This document shows, piece by piece, positions 1-7,362 of a stretch of DNA of 44,230 bases. The position numbers and the translations under genes are program-made. The stretch is from CAZSXS01 sp964611385. GTDB taxonomy: Bacteria; Bacillota; Clostridia; Lachnospirales; CAYPQA01. Under the pieces are notes generated by a model. The model did not search any database and was not told where the DNA came from. It saw nothing but the letters and a program-made list of their open reading frames with translations. The DNA lies in assembly GCA_964611385.1 (NCBI GenBank), contig CAZSXS010000024.1, forward strand, positions 1-44,230, read 5' to 3'. Each line of letters begins with the position of its first letter. Position 1 is the stretch's first letter.

Positions 1-16
1 GTGATATGATTTTTCC

Positions 17-68
17 AAAAAAAGGCAGAGCGTTTTCTACCATTACGTAGATTCGCTCTGCCTTTTTT
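17..68. terminator. Terminator closing the peptide-export operon
   Basis: A perfect inverted repeat pairs AAAAAAGGCAGAGCG (left, within 17-32) with its complement at 54-68 around a loop of about 21 nt. It is flanked by A and T runs, so it could work in either direction. It lies about 20 bp past the stop of the last precursor gene (minus strand), so the cluster probably ends here. Confidence 0.85.
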
Positions 69-89
69 ATTGTGCCGGTGCTGTGTTCT

Positions 90-302
90 TTAAATATACC
101 CGAATTCATCAGGGTGATCACTATGATATTGTCTTTTGCAAGCGAGACTACAAAAATCTCCAAGACCTTTGGGTACAGGCTTATTACAATTCTTACACAA
201 TGGCAATTTAAAACCATCCGTTTCGTACTCTATTGCTTTTCCACCCGAAACCTTTTCCAAATCATCGTCATCCACAACTTGTACAACCGTGTTCTCGTTC
301 AT
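90..302 (-). CDS. Double-glycine-leader precursor peptide 1, Cys-rich core
   Basis: A 70-residue peptide, last of five precursors in the operon. The ATG at 302 is chosen because GAGGTG lies 7 nt upstream; a longer reading from 335 lacks a site. Its leader is a divergent form of the one shared by the other four: acidic run DDDDLEKVSGG, the GG expected to be cut by the C39 peptidase at 3849-5993. The roughly 49-residue core has CKNC, then FCSLAC and RQYHSDH, which resembles a small zinc ribbon (C-x2-C ... C-x3-C plus histidines). Metal-binding or disulphide-bonded core is inference. No modification enzyme is encoded nearby. Likely exported by the two ABC proteins upstream. Whether it is a bacteriocin, signal or other secreted peptide cannot be read from sequence. 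Confidence 0.75.
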   Translation of the reverse strand: MNENTVVQVVDDDDLEKVSGGKAIEYETDGFKLPLCKNCNKPVPKGLGDFCSLACKRQYHSDHPDEFGYI

Positions 303-340
303 GGTACGGCACCTCATCCTTTCTATCTTTGTCAATGTAA

Positions 341-646
341 TCAGAGAAGTTTACCTTGGTTCTCATTTGTCATTGAACTGGCTGCAAGTTGAGTAGCTAT
401 AGCTATTTTCTGTTGCTGTAGAGTCGACTGCATATTATCTGGCTTCTCTGTATCCGTTATTGATTCCTTCATCTGGTTAACGAGTGCTTCTGCTTCCGAC
501 CCACCTCTCATTAAAGTAGATATAGTCTGATTTTGTTTATTCACTACTTCTCTGGCTTTCATTACTTCCGATATATCCCCTACTCCCCCTGTTACCGCAT
601 CGAGGTCGTCATCTTTTAATGCTGTTGTTACTGTTTTTTCATTCAT
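341..646 (-). CDS. Double-glycine-leader precursor peptide 2
   Basis: A 101-residue peptide starting at the ATG at 646, 12 bp after precursor 3, with AAAGGAG just upstream. The leader begins MNEKTVTT and ends DDDLDAVTGG, residue-for-residue identical to that of precursor 3. The long core (about 80 residues) is Gln/Ser/Ala-rich and looks helical (QSTLQQQKIAIATQLAAS), with no Cys or aromatic residues. This argues against lanthipeptide or sactipeptide cross-linking. The leader and ribosome-site DNA is an exact copy of the one in front of precursor 3. I recognise the leader type, not the core family. Confidence 0.75.
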   Translation of the reverse strand: MNEKTVTTALKDDDLDAVTGGVGDISEVMKAREVVNKQNQTISTLMRGGSEAEALVNQMKESITDTEKPDNMQSTLQQQKIAIATQLAASSMTNENQGKLL

Positions 647-935
647 GATTTTTCTCCTTTATAATATTAATAATGATGTTAGCTTAGGCATATCCGGCGC
701 CTCTCGCCGCACGCCTTCCACGGATATATCGGATCGGGCTAATGGCTTTAATGACGAGTATGACTCTTTGTTTAGCGCCTGACTCTTTGTTTCGTCCGGC
801 ATTGTTATCGTTATCTTTTCGCCCACACAAGTGTTAATAGACCCATCAACCCCCCCTGTTACCGCATCGAGGTCGTCATCTTTTAATGCTGTTGTTACTG
901 TTTTTTCATTCATGATTTTTCTCCTTTATAATATT
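585..935 (-). repeat. 84-bp direct repeat: ribosome site plus leader-coding module
   Basis: Positions 585-668 and 852-935 read as identical 84-bp copies. Each carries, on the minus strand, AATATTATAAAGGAG, the ATG and the whole leader-coding region through the GG codons of precursors 2 and 3. The identity stops at the leader/core junction. Third-codon positions are also identical, so this is recent duplication or gene conversion rather than selection on the protein alone. Confidence 0.9.
659..913 (-). CDS. Double-glycine-leader precursor peptide 3
   Basis: An 84-residue peptide, ATG at 913 with AAAGGAG upstream. The leader ends DDDLDAVTGG and the core opens VDGSINT, an opening shared with precursor 5, after which the two cores diverge. 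The single Cys (VDGSINTCVGEK) is replaced by Gly in precursor 5. The C-terminal part is basic and ends with a hydrophobic LTSLLIL. The promoter-like stretch TTGCAC-15-TATAAA just upstream is weak. Transcription more likely comes from the export operon promoter near 6228. Predicted substrate of the C39-ABC exporter; activity unknown. Confidence 0.75.
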   Translation of the reverse strand: MNEKTVTTALKDDDLDAVTGGVDGSINTCVGEKITITMPDETKSQALNKESYSSLKPLARSDISVEGVRREAPDMPKLTSLLIL

Positions 936-1045
936 TAATGTGATGGTGCAAACAGTTCGGATTGAGTATGACACGCAGGTCATGTTTTTTATTGAAATCG
1001 AGGAATCAACATCACTTTTTTCAATTACTACTATCTTATCAACTT

Positions 1046-1279
1046 TCAGGGAGTCAGCAGGGGGGGATTAAGTTCATTGTTTTGTCCCTTAATCTGAAAC
1101 GGATTTTCACCAAGCGTTGTATCAAACTTTTGCTCAACTGCATTCTCCGCTACGTAAATCGAGGTTGGTACCGGCTTTCCATTCATTCCTGATAAATTCA
1201 TCACTGCAAACTGTGTTCCTCCATTTACCGCCTCAAGGTCGTCATCCTCTATCGCTGTTGTTACTGTTTTTTCATTCAT
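1046..1279 (-). CDS. Double-glycine-leader precursor peptide 4
   Basis: A 77-residue peptide. The ATG at 1279 follows GAGAGGAG with 7 nt spacing; an in-frame extension to 1339 has no ribosome site and reads into the gap after precursor 5, so I reject it. The leader starts MNEKTVTT and ends DDDLEAVNGG, with Asn replacing Thr before GG. The core (TQFAVMNLSGMNGKPVPTS...) is neutral, Asn/Pro-rich, without Cys, and unlike the other four. About 130 bp separates it from precursor 3, the longest gap in the array. Confidence 0.72.
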   Translation of the reverse strand: MNEKTVTTAIEDDDLEAVNGGTQFAVMNLSGMNGKPVPTSIYVAENAVEQKFDTTLGENPFQIKGQNNELNPPLLTP

Positions 1280-1359
1280 GATAGTACTCCTCTCTATTTG
1301 AGCCTTTGGATAGTGTTTACAGAGCCATTTGCGTTTCATTTCTGTATCATCTCACGGCC

Positions 1360-1605
1360 TCACTTTGCAGAAAGAGTAGGCTTAGCAGATGATTCAAGTA
1401 TCTCCTTAATTTCACTCAAGTTGCGTATAGCCAAATCGGTTTCCGTAGCTTCCTGTATTGTGGCTTTCTGTTTTTGTTTGAGCAGATCCAACAGTGATAT
1501 CATCATCTTTTCGTCCGCACCAGTGTTAATAGACCCATCAACCCCCCCTGTTACCGCCTCGAGGTCGTCATCCTCTATCACTGTTGTTACTGTCTTTTCA
1601 TTCAT
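1360..1605 (-). CDS. Double-glycine-leader precursor peptide 5
   Basis: An 81-residue peptide, first of the array, starting at 1605, only 20 bp after the stop of the second ABC gene; GAGAGGAGC precedes the ATG. Leader ends DDDLEAVTGG; the core opens VDGSINTG like precursor 3. It then becomes a charged amphipathic helix-like stretch (ISLLDLLKQKQKATIQEATETD...) with no Cys. The tight spacing ties the precursor array to the exporter transcript. Function of the mature peptide is not predictable. Confidence 0.75.
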   Translation of the reverse strand: MNEKTVTTVIEDDDLEAVTGGVDGSINTGADEKMMISLLDLLKQKQKATIQEATETDLAIRNLSEIKEILESSAKPTLSAK

Positions 1606-1625
1606 GTTATTGCTCCTCTCTTTTT

Positions 1626-3836
1626 TTAAAATGCTGTTGTAACTCCTAATTGTATATCCTCATCAAGCAGTTGACGGGATAATAACTCACAGAAAAAGCC
1701 GTTTTGCGCCATGAGTTGTTGGTAGCTGCCGTCTTCGATGATCTTTCCTTTATCCAGTACGATGATCCTGTCACAGTTTTTGATGGTAGACAGACGGTGT
1801 GCAATGCAGATGCGTGTACACTTCATCGCTTCAAGGGATAAAGAAACATTCTTTTGTGTAATGTTGTCCAATGCGCTGGTCGCTTCATCAAACATAAGAA
1901 CGGACGGTTTTGGTGCGATTGCGCGCGCTATGATCAGGCGCTGTTTTTGTCCGCCGGAGATACCGCCGGAACCTTCTGATATGACTGTGTGCATCCCCAT
2001 GGGCATTTCGTTTATATCGTCGTCAAGACTGACTAAACGGGCGGCTTCCCACGCATCATCAAGGGTTAGGTGTGGTGCAGAGATGACGATGTTTGAATAG
2101 ATGTCGCCGGGAAACAGCTTGCTGTTTTGGGTCACAGTGCCGATTTTGCTGCGTAATGAACGCACATCAAGGCGTGTTATATCCACGCCATCATAGTAGA
2201 TCGCCCCCCTTCGCGGTTTTTCAAATCCTAACAGCAGCCGTAACAATGTGGATTTCCCGCAACCGGTTTTTCCCACGATCGCTACAAACTGGTTCGGACG
2301 GATTTTGAAAGATATATTGGAGAGTATATCTTCGCCGTTCTCGCTATAGCGAAAGCTTAGGTTGCTGACTTCAATACTGCCGCTCAGTCGTGACAGACGT
2401 ATCTTGTTCGCGTTTGTTTCCGGGATATTTTTCAGTATGGGTTCTACCATCTCAAGCATGGGTTTTATCTGTGCAATGGTGATGGTAGCCGAACATAGGG
2501 ACATAATCGCCGCCGATACCGCGCCAAGGGCTATGTTAAACGCCATATAGTCGGCAACCTGTACACCGCTTACCACAGCCGTATAGTACATAAACAGTAA
2601 GCAAAGCGATGTAATCACAGAACCGACGATGGGACTATACTTGATGATCGCCGGGGGCTTGTAAAGCAGAGCTGCTGATTTCGTATACTTTTCCGACCAC
2701 TTAGCAAAGGCACGTTTCTCGGCCCCGGTCAATTTGATCTTCGCCACACCCGAAAACAACGCAAATACCAAACCGCTGAGTGAAGCAGACAGCTTCATAC
2801 GCTTGCGTGAAATGTTCAGGCCTACCATACCTACGATGATGTTGAGTACGGCCAGCCCGGAGATTTGTAGTACAGCAGGCGCAAGCAACGCACCGGAGAC
2901 ATAGCGTATCTGAAACAAGTACGAGATCGAGAATACCGCCGGCAGGAATGTCCCCACGATCATGCCAACGATTGTAGTGCAAAGCCCCGACAGCACGGAA
3001 ATGCGTGATGAAAGCTCCCCGGCATTGTAGTCCTTAAAAAAAGCGGCCGGTAAGAGAAGCAACCGTGACATCGCTGCCGGTTCTATCGCCATGCTGATCC
3101 GTGTGTTCAGGCGTTCGGTGATAAAAAACTTGGATATACTCAACAGGATCGCCGATACAGAAAAGCTTGCCAACAAGCCTACCCCCGGCAAAATATAGGA
3201 CAGATTACCGCTCGGGATGACATAGCCGTACAGGATCCGATTGATCATCGGTGACATCAATCCAAGGAGTGTCACAACAGAAGTCACTAATAAAAAGAAG
3301 AACACATCACCCCGCGTCACAAACCCTGCCATATACTGCAAAAGGTCGGGTATCGAAAGGGCTTTGAAGGGCAACGGCTTGTAGAAGCAATACGCATCTG
3401 TCTGTATGAGCTTGGCGGATGATTGATCAATCCGTACATATCTATTCGAATCATAGTCAAAAAAGCTGTAGCCTTGGCCTCCTGTAGGGATCAGCGCAAC
3501 CACATCATTGTTTTGGAGGGAGCCTATCATTGGGCCGATTGCATCCTTGTACCAGCCTTCTTTTAGTTCCACCTTGCGCTTCATGATACCGGCCGGGCGC
3601 AGTGCATAATCTAATGCGCTGTGTATTTCGTCGATCGCATCAGGTATCGGTATCAGCTCTACCTTGAAATACGCCGCTATATCGTCAATGGCATTCTTTG
3701 TTCGTTGCCTCTTTGAAGTGTTGTGCAAAACCTTACTGTCATCCATAGCCAACGACGACAGCTCTGCCAACGCGCCCATAAATGTATCCTCATCATTGGC
3801 CATCCTATTCCGTAATTGTTCGTCAAACCAATACAT
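1626..3836 (-). CDS. NHLM-type bacteriocin-export ABC protein, second subunit (permease/ATPase)
   Basis: A 736-residue ABC half-transporter matching in length and layout the second ABC component of NHLM peptide-export systems. The N-terminal ~150 residues are soluble and carry no C39 cysteine motif. A six-helix membrane domain spans roughly 165-450. The ATPase domain has Walker A GKTGCGKST near 522, ISGGQKQR near 627 and DEATSALD after it. The ATG at 3836 has GAGAGAGG 6 nt upstream. It starts 12 bp after the C39-ABC gene and ends 20 bp before the first precursor, so it belongs to the same operon. In characterised families this partner helps export but does not cut the leader. All ATPase motifs appear intact. 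Confidence 0.88.
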   Translation of the reverse strand: MYWFDEQLRNRMANDEDTFMGALAELSSLAMDDSKVLHNTSKRQRTKNAIDDIAAYFKVELIPIPDAIDEIHSALDYALRPAGIMKRKVELKEGWYKDAIGPMIGSLQNNDVVALIPTGGQGYSFFDYDSNRYVRIDQSSAKLIQTDAYCFYKPLPFKALSIPDLLQYMAGFVTRGDVFFFLLVTSVVTLLGLMSPMINRILYGYVIPSGNLSYILPGVGLLASFSVSAILLSISKFFITERLNTRISMAIEPAAMSRLLLLPAAFFKDYNAGELSSRISVLSGLCTTIVGMIVGTFLPAVFSISYLFQIRYVSGALLAPAVLQISGLAVLNIIVGMVGLNISRKRMKLSASLSGLVFALFSGVAKIKLTGAEKRAFAKWSEKYTKSAALLYKPPAIIKYSPIVGSVITSLCLLFMYYTAVVSGVQVADYMAFNIALGAVSAAIMSLCSATITIAQIKPMLEMVEPILKNIPETNANKIRLSRLSGSIEVSNLSFRYSENGEDILSNISFKIRPNQFVAIVGKTGCGKSTLLRLLLGFEKPRRGAIYYDGVDITRLDVRSLRSKIGTVTQNSKLFPGDIYSNIVISAPHLTLDDAWEAARLVSLDDDINEMPMGMHTVISEGSGGISGGQKQRLIIARAIAPKPSVLMFDEATSALDNITQKNVSLSLEAMKCTRICIAHRLSTIKNCDRIIVLDKGKIIEDGSYQQLMAQNGFFCELLSRQLLDEDIQLGVTTAF

Positions 3837-3848
3837 AAATAACCTCTC

Positions 3849-5993
3849 TCAATTGCTAGCCACCAATTTTCTATACTTCCCATCCTGTGCATAAAGAGTA
3901 GTATGTGTACCGCGTTCTACAACGTTGCCCCTGTCAAGGACAATGATTTCATCACAGTCACGGATAGTGGATAAGCGGTGTGCTATGATTATGCAGCTGA
4001 TGCCGCGGTCTTTTACGGCATTGATAAGGTCAAATTCCGTCTTTGCATCAAGGGCGCTGGTAGCTTCGTCCATTATGATGATCGTAGGGTCGATGGCAAG
4101 GGTTCTTGCAATCTCGATCCGCTGACGCTCACCACCCGAAAGATTTCTTCCGCCCTCACATATCTTAGAACGATAACCGTCCTCGCGCGATAGGATTGTA
4201 GTATGGATTTGTGCGTCACGTGCCGCCAAGATCACTTCAAAATCCTCAATCGTCGAGTCCCACATTTTAATGTTGTCGTCAATCGTATCTTCAAAGAGGG
4301 TTATCTCTTGGTCGACCACAGCCACCGATGAGGTAAAGACCTCACGGCTGATTTCGCTAATCGGTGTACCGTCAAAGAGGATCTCTCCGCTCCACGGCGT
4401 GTATAACCCCGATACCAACTTTGCGATCGTAGACTTACCGCAGCCCGATCCGCCTACTAATGCCACACGGCTGCCCGGCTCAAGGGTCAATGAAAAATCC
4501 TTAATGAGCGGCGGTGACAGCTTGTTGTAACCGAACGTAACATTCTTTAGCTCCACCTTGCCCCTCAGCTTTGCGTACTCTTTATCCTCTGCTACTACAT
4601 CAGAAAAGGCAACGTCTGTCTTGTAGTTCATGACATCGGATACCCGCTCCATGGCAGTCCGTAACTCTAAAATGGACTGTCGCACGCCCAATATGTTTGA
4701 CACAGGTGTCATAAACGATGCCAATAGACCCTGAAACGACAGCAACATACCGATCGTAAATGCGCCGCTCATAATAAGGTATACACCCAACCCTAAAGTG
4801 AGTGCAGAGGATAGCACGGATAGGATGCTTGGGAGGCTACCCAAGTAACCATTGATACTATACATGCGTACCTGTGCTGTATTTACGGCCGCATGATACC
4901 CCGACCACTTTTCAAAAAAGCCATCCTCTGCACCGGATGACTTGATGGTTTCGATCATCTCAATCCCCGACATGGTAGTTGAATACAGCTTTCCGGAGTC
5001 CCGCATCTGTAACCGAGCAATATGTATGCGTTTTTTGGCAATCATATCTCCAAGGATCACGTTTAACAATGCCGTAGCCAAGCCAATCAAGGTCAGCATA
5101 ACGCTGTAACGAAGCATAACCACAAGATAAAACACCAACAAACCCAAGTCCAAAAATAACGGGGCTATATCGTCAAGGAGTGAGGAGGTGATATTCTCAT
5201 TCGAGGCTTGGCGTGCCACTATATCACCTGCGTAGCGTGTGGCAAAGAAATGAACCGGCAAACGCAACACATGCCACATAAACATACCATTCGCCACTAC
5301 CGCAAACTTTGCTTTTATTTTGAAATTCTGGTTCGTCTGCAAAACTGCAAGTATCGTTGACATGAGTATCATAAACGCAAACAACCATACAAAATACACA
5401 AGCCAATCGGGACGGTTGCCTGTGAGCAAGTCATCTATAAATACACGTGAAAACAGCGGCATGATAATCCGTATCACAGCCCCGATCAGCCCTGCAAAGA
5501 CAATAAACAGGGTCGCCGAAAGGGTTCCGCGCAGACGTTCCCGGGCAAAAGCGATGACACTGGGCGGTTCACCGCTTGGTACAAAACCGGGGGCAGGCTT
5601 TATTGAAATAGTTATCCCTGTAAATGCTTTATCAAATTCTTCCTTTGAAACCCTTACCTGTCCGCGTGCAGGGTCGTTGATGATGGCAGTATCCTTTGAA
5701 AATCCGCAGAGTACTACAAAGTGATTAAAATTCCAGTGGATAATACACGGAAAATCAGCGTTCTTTAGGTGTTCGACCTCCATGCGGTAGCCTTGCGCCT
5801 CAAAGCCATATTGTCTCGCAACCAACAAGATATTCTTTGCGGAACTACCATCCCGTGACACCCCGCAATCCGCACGTACTTTTTCCAGCGTAACCCATTT
5901 CTTGTAATATGCACACATCATAGACAGTGATGCCGCTCCACATTCCACGGCCTCCTGTTGCATGATGACGGGTACTTTTGCAATCTTACTCAT
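3849..5993 (-). CDS. C39-peptidase ABC exporter, NHLM-type first subunit
   Basis: A 714-residue peptidase/permease/ATPase that should remove the double-glycine leader while exporting the peptide. Residues 1-130 form a C39 domain: VECGAASL with catalytic Cys18, His91 in NFNHFVV and Asp107 in INDPARG. Six membrane helices follow (about 160-440). The ATPase domain has Walker A GGSGCGKST near 512, LSGGERQR near 620 and DEATSALD. The ATG at 5993 uses GGAG, 9 bp after the short HlyD-like gene. All catalytic residues are visible. The five downstream peptides with matching GG leaders are the obvious substrates. Confidence 0.92.
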   Translation of the reverse strand: MSKIAKVPVIMQQEAVECGAASLSMMCAYYKKWVTLEKVRADCGVSRDGSSAKNILLVARQYGFEAQGYRMEVEHLKNADFPCIIHWNFNHFVVLCGFSKDTAIINDPARGQVRVSKEEFDKAFTGITISIKPAPGFVPSGEPPSVIAFARERLRGTLSATLFIVFAGLIGAVIRIIMPLFSRVFIDDLLTGNRPDWLVYFVWLFAFMILMSTILAVLQTNQNFKIKAKFAVVANGMFMWHVLRLPVHFFATRYAGDIVARQASNENITSSLLDDIAPLFLDLGLLVFYLVVMLRYSVMLTLIGLATALLNVILGDMIAKKRIHIARLQMRDSGKLYSTTMSGIEMIETIKSSGAEDGFFEKWSGYHAAVNTAQVRMYSINGYLGSLPSILSVLSSALTLGLGVYLIMSGAFTIGMLLSFQGLLASFMTPVSNILGVRQSILELRTAMERVSDVMNYKTDVAFSDVVAEDKEYAKLRGKVELKNVTFGYNKLSPPLIKDFSLTLEPGSRVALVGGSGCGKSTIAKLVSGLYTPWSGEILFDGTPISEISREVFTSSVAVVDQEITLFEDTIDDNIKMWDSTIEDFEVILAARDAQIHTTILSREDGYRSKICEGGRNLSGGERQRIEIARTLAIDPTIIIMDEATSALDAKTEFDLINAVKDRGISCIIIAHRLSTIRDCDEIIVLDRGNVVERGTHTTLYAQDGKYRKLVASN

Positions 5994-6002
5994 ACAAGCT
6001 CC

Positions 6003-6191
6003 TTATCCAAAGAAAAGTGTATATATCTTCATATCACTATAAGCCAAAAAAGCAACCATGGATATAATAGCTAAGAACACACCTGTTATGATACACCAGA
6101 CACCCGGTTTAACTACCTTTATATAATCACGCAACTGCTCCGGTGCGGTTATGCGATCTACAACATCCTTACGGAAAAGTTCCTTTTTCAT
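6003..6191 (-). CDS. Very short HlyD-like adaptor: N-terminal stub of an NHLM secretion protein
   Basis: A 62-residue protein. Its soluble N-terminus (ELFRKDVVDRITAPEQLRDYIKVV) resembles the start of NHLM secretion proteins of the HlyD family, followed by one membrane helix at about 32-52 and a short tail ending IYTLFFG. Full-length relatives have a long periplasm- or wall-side domain after this helix; here the gene stops and the next gene's GGAG and ATG follow within 9 bp. No coding remnant is left, so it looks like a settled short form. ATG at 6191 chosen over GTG at 6200 because GAGGGGG lies 8 nt upstream. It may recruit or stabilise the ABC pair. The HlyD link is by eye. Confidence 0.65.
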   Translation of the reverse strand: MKKELFRKDVVDRITAPEQLRDYIKVVKPGVWCIITGVFLAIISMVAFLAYSDMKIYTLFFG

Positions 6192-6222
6192 AGCATACAC
6201 CCCCTCGTCTTATTTTTTTCGC

Positions 6223-6304
6223 TTTATATACAGATAAAACTGTAGCAGATTTTTTCATCAAAAACCGCAAAGCTACCTGAATGTCGTTTTTTTTACGTAA
6301 ATGT
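6223..6304 (-). promoter_or_regulatory. Candidate activator-dependent promoter of the export operon with LytTR-like direct repeats
   Basis: On the minus strand a TATAAA (6228-6223) lies about 30 nt before the first ATG, with no good -35 at the expected place. Farther upstream two related 9-mers, CCTGAATGT (6276-6284) and CGTAAATGT (6296-6304, plus-strand reading), repeat with a 20-bp period, close to the spacing of LytTR-family sites. A weak -35 with upstream direct repeats suggests activation by the divergent regulator. This is inference; the repeats are AT-rich and only 7 of 9 positions match. Confidence 0.35.
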
Positions 6305-6360
6305 TTTTTGAAAACTTTTTAAAAAGGCATTGACAAATGAAAGGAAATGTGAGTATGTGG

Positions 6361-6389
6361 TTGAGGCGTTCCTGTTTTTATGATATAAT
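6361..6389 (+). promoter_or_regulatory. Sigma-A-type promoter of the LytTR regulator
   Basis: TTGAGG (6361-6366), a 17-bp spacer and TATAAT (6384-6389) preceded by TG, giving an extended -10. Transcription would start near 6396, about 50 nt before the ATG at 6446. Confidence 0.7.
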
Positions 6390-6445
6390 ACTGTTGGGGT
6401 GAGTTGCGCCGTCTACAGACGGTTTGCCTGCTTGGAGGTGAAAAC

Positions 6446-7180
6446 ATGAGGATTGCCATTTGCGATGATTTGCCCGAGGAACGTCAAATTATAAGAGAGT
6501 ATCTTGCACGGTACGACCGTGAGCATAATTTTGAATATACCCCATGCGAATACGACAGCGCCGAGCGCTTGCTTGTCGGCTTGTCAAAAGAGCCCGTAGA
6601 CCTTATTTTCCTTGACATATACATGACCGGCATGACCGGTATGGATGCGGCGAAGTTGCTTCTTAACGGCGGCTTTGGCAGGCATATTATTTTTACAACC
6701 ACCTCGACAGACCACGCTGTTGACAGCTACAATCTTGATGTCGACGGTTATATCGTCAAACCCTTTTCCTTTGAGGCGTTTTCACTGCGGCTTAACAAGG
6801 TGGCAAAGAAGTGGCTTGACAGCTTCAAGAGTATCGAGGTCAGGAGCGACCGCTTGGCGTTTCGGATATACCTTCGCGACATTGACTACATTGAGTCAGG
6901 CAACCACTGCACCTACATTCACGCAAGGGGTACGTCGGTACGCGCCTCTGCAAGTATCGGTCAAATTGAAGACGAGCTTTTAGGCGAGCCGTCCTTTATC
7001 CGCTGCGGCAGAGGGTTCATTGTAAACTTAAACGCCGTGAAGGATTCGGACAATGAGTTTATCTACATGAACAACGGTGATCGGATTCTTTTGCCCATCC
7101 GTGATAAAGCGAAAATCAGGAGTCAGATTGCCAACTACTACTGGAGCATGGCAAGAGAAATGAAGGGAACGCATGGATAA
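6446..7180 (+). CDS. LytTR-family response regulator
   Basis: A 244-residue two-component regulator. The receiver domain (about 1-120) has the acidic pair Asp7-Asp8, phospho-acceptor Asp57 in LIFLDIYM and the conserved Lys in IVKPF. The C-terminal LytTR DNA-binding domain (about 140-240) contains the typical RLAFRIYLRDIDYIES...HCTYIHA and FIRCGRGFIVNLNAV segments. The ATG at 6446 follows GGAGGTG with 5 nt spacing; a longer frame from 6404 lacks a site. No kinase gene adjoins it. It is transcribed away from the peptide-export operon, so regulation of that operon, as in peptide pheromone systems of the AgrA/PlnC/ComE kind, is the natural guess. The LytS-type kinase at 13901-15199 is an untested possible partner. 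Confidence 0.88.
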   Translation: MRIAICDDLPEERQIIREYLARYDREHNFEYTPCEYDSAERLLVGLSKEPVDLIFLDIYMTGMTGMDAAKLLLNGGFGRHIIFTTTSTDHAVDSYNLDVDGYIVKPFSFEAFSLRLNKVAKKWLDSFKSIEVRSDRLAFRIYLRDIDYIESGNHCTYIHARGTSVRASASIGQIEDELLGEPSFIRCGRGFIVNLNAVKDSDNEFIYMNNGDRILLPIRDKAKIRSQIANYYWSMAREMKGTHG

Positions 7181-7256
7181 GCTATCAGGAACTGGAATAA
7201 CAGAAGGCTTGACGACATAACGCAAAGTCTGTCTTGCTAACGAAAATCTGCATATA

Positions 7257-7302
7257 CAACAAAAAACGAGAGTTGGCTTCTGCCTTCTCTCGTTTTTTGT
7301 TG
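7257..7302. terminator. Bidirectional terminator between convergent genes
   Basis: Perfect 16-bp arms CAACAAAAAACGAGAG (7257-7272) and the complement at 7287-7302 around a 14-nt loop, with A and T runs in the stem flanks. It serves the regulator gene on the plus strand and the ATPase cassette arriving on the minus strand. Confidence 0.85.
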
Positions 7303-7362
7303 GTCTATCAAGACAGCACATTGCTGCATTTTTTACTGTATACCTAAGACAGCAGAGTAGCA

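Noticed and set aside
6003..6191. HlyD pseudogene
   Set aside because: No downstream coding remnant exists, and the next gene's ribosome site follows directly, so a settled short gene fits better than fresh decay.
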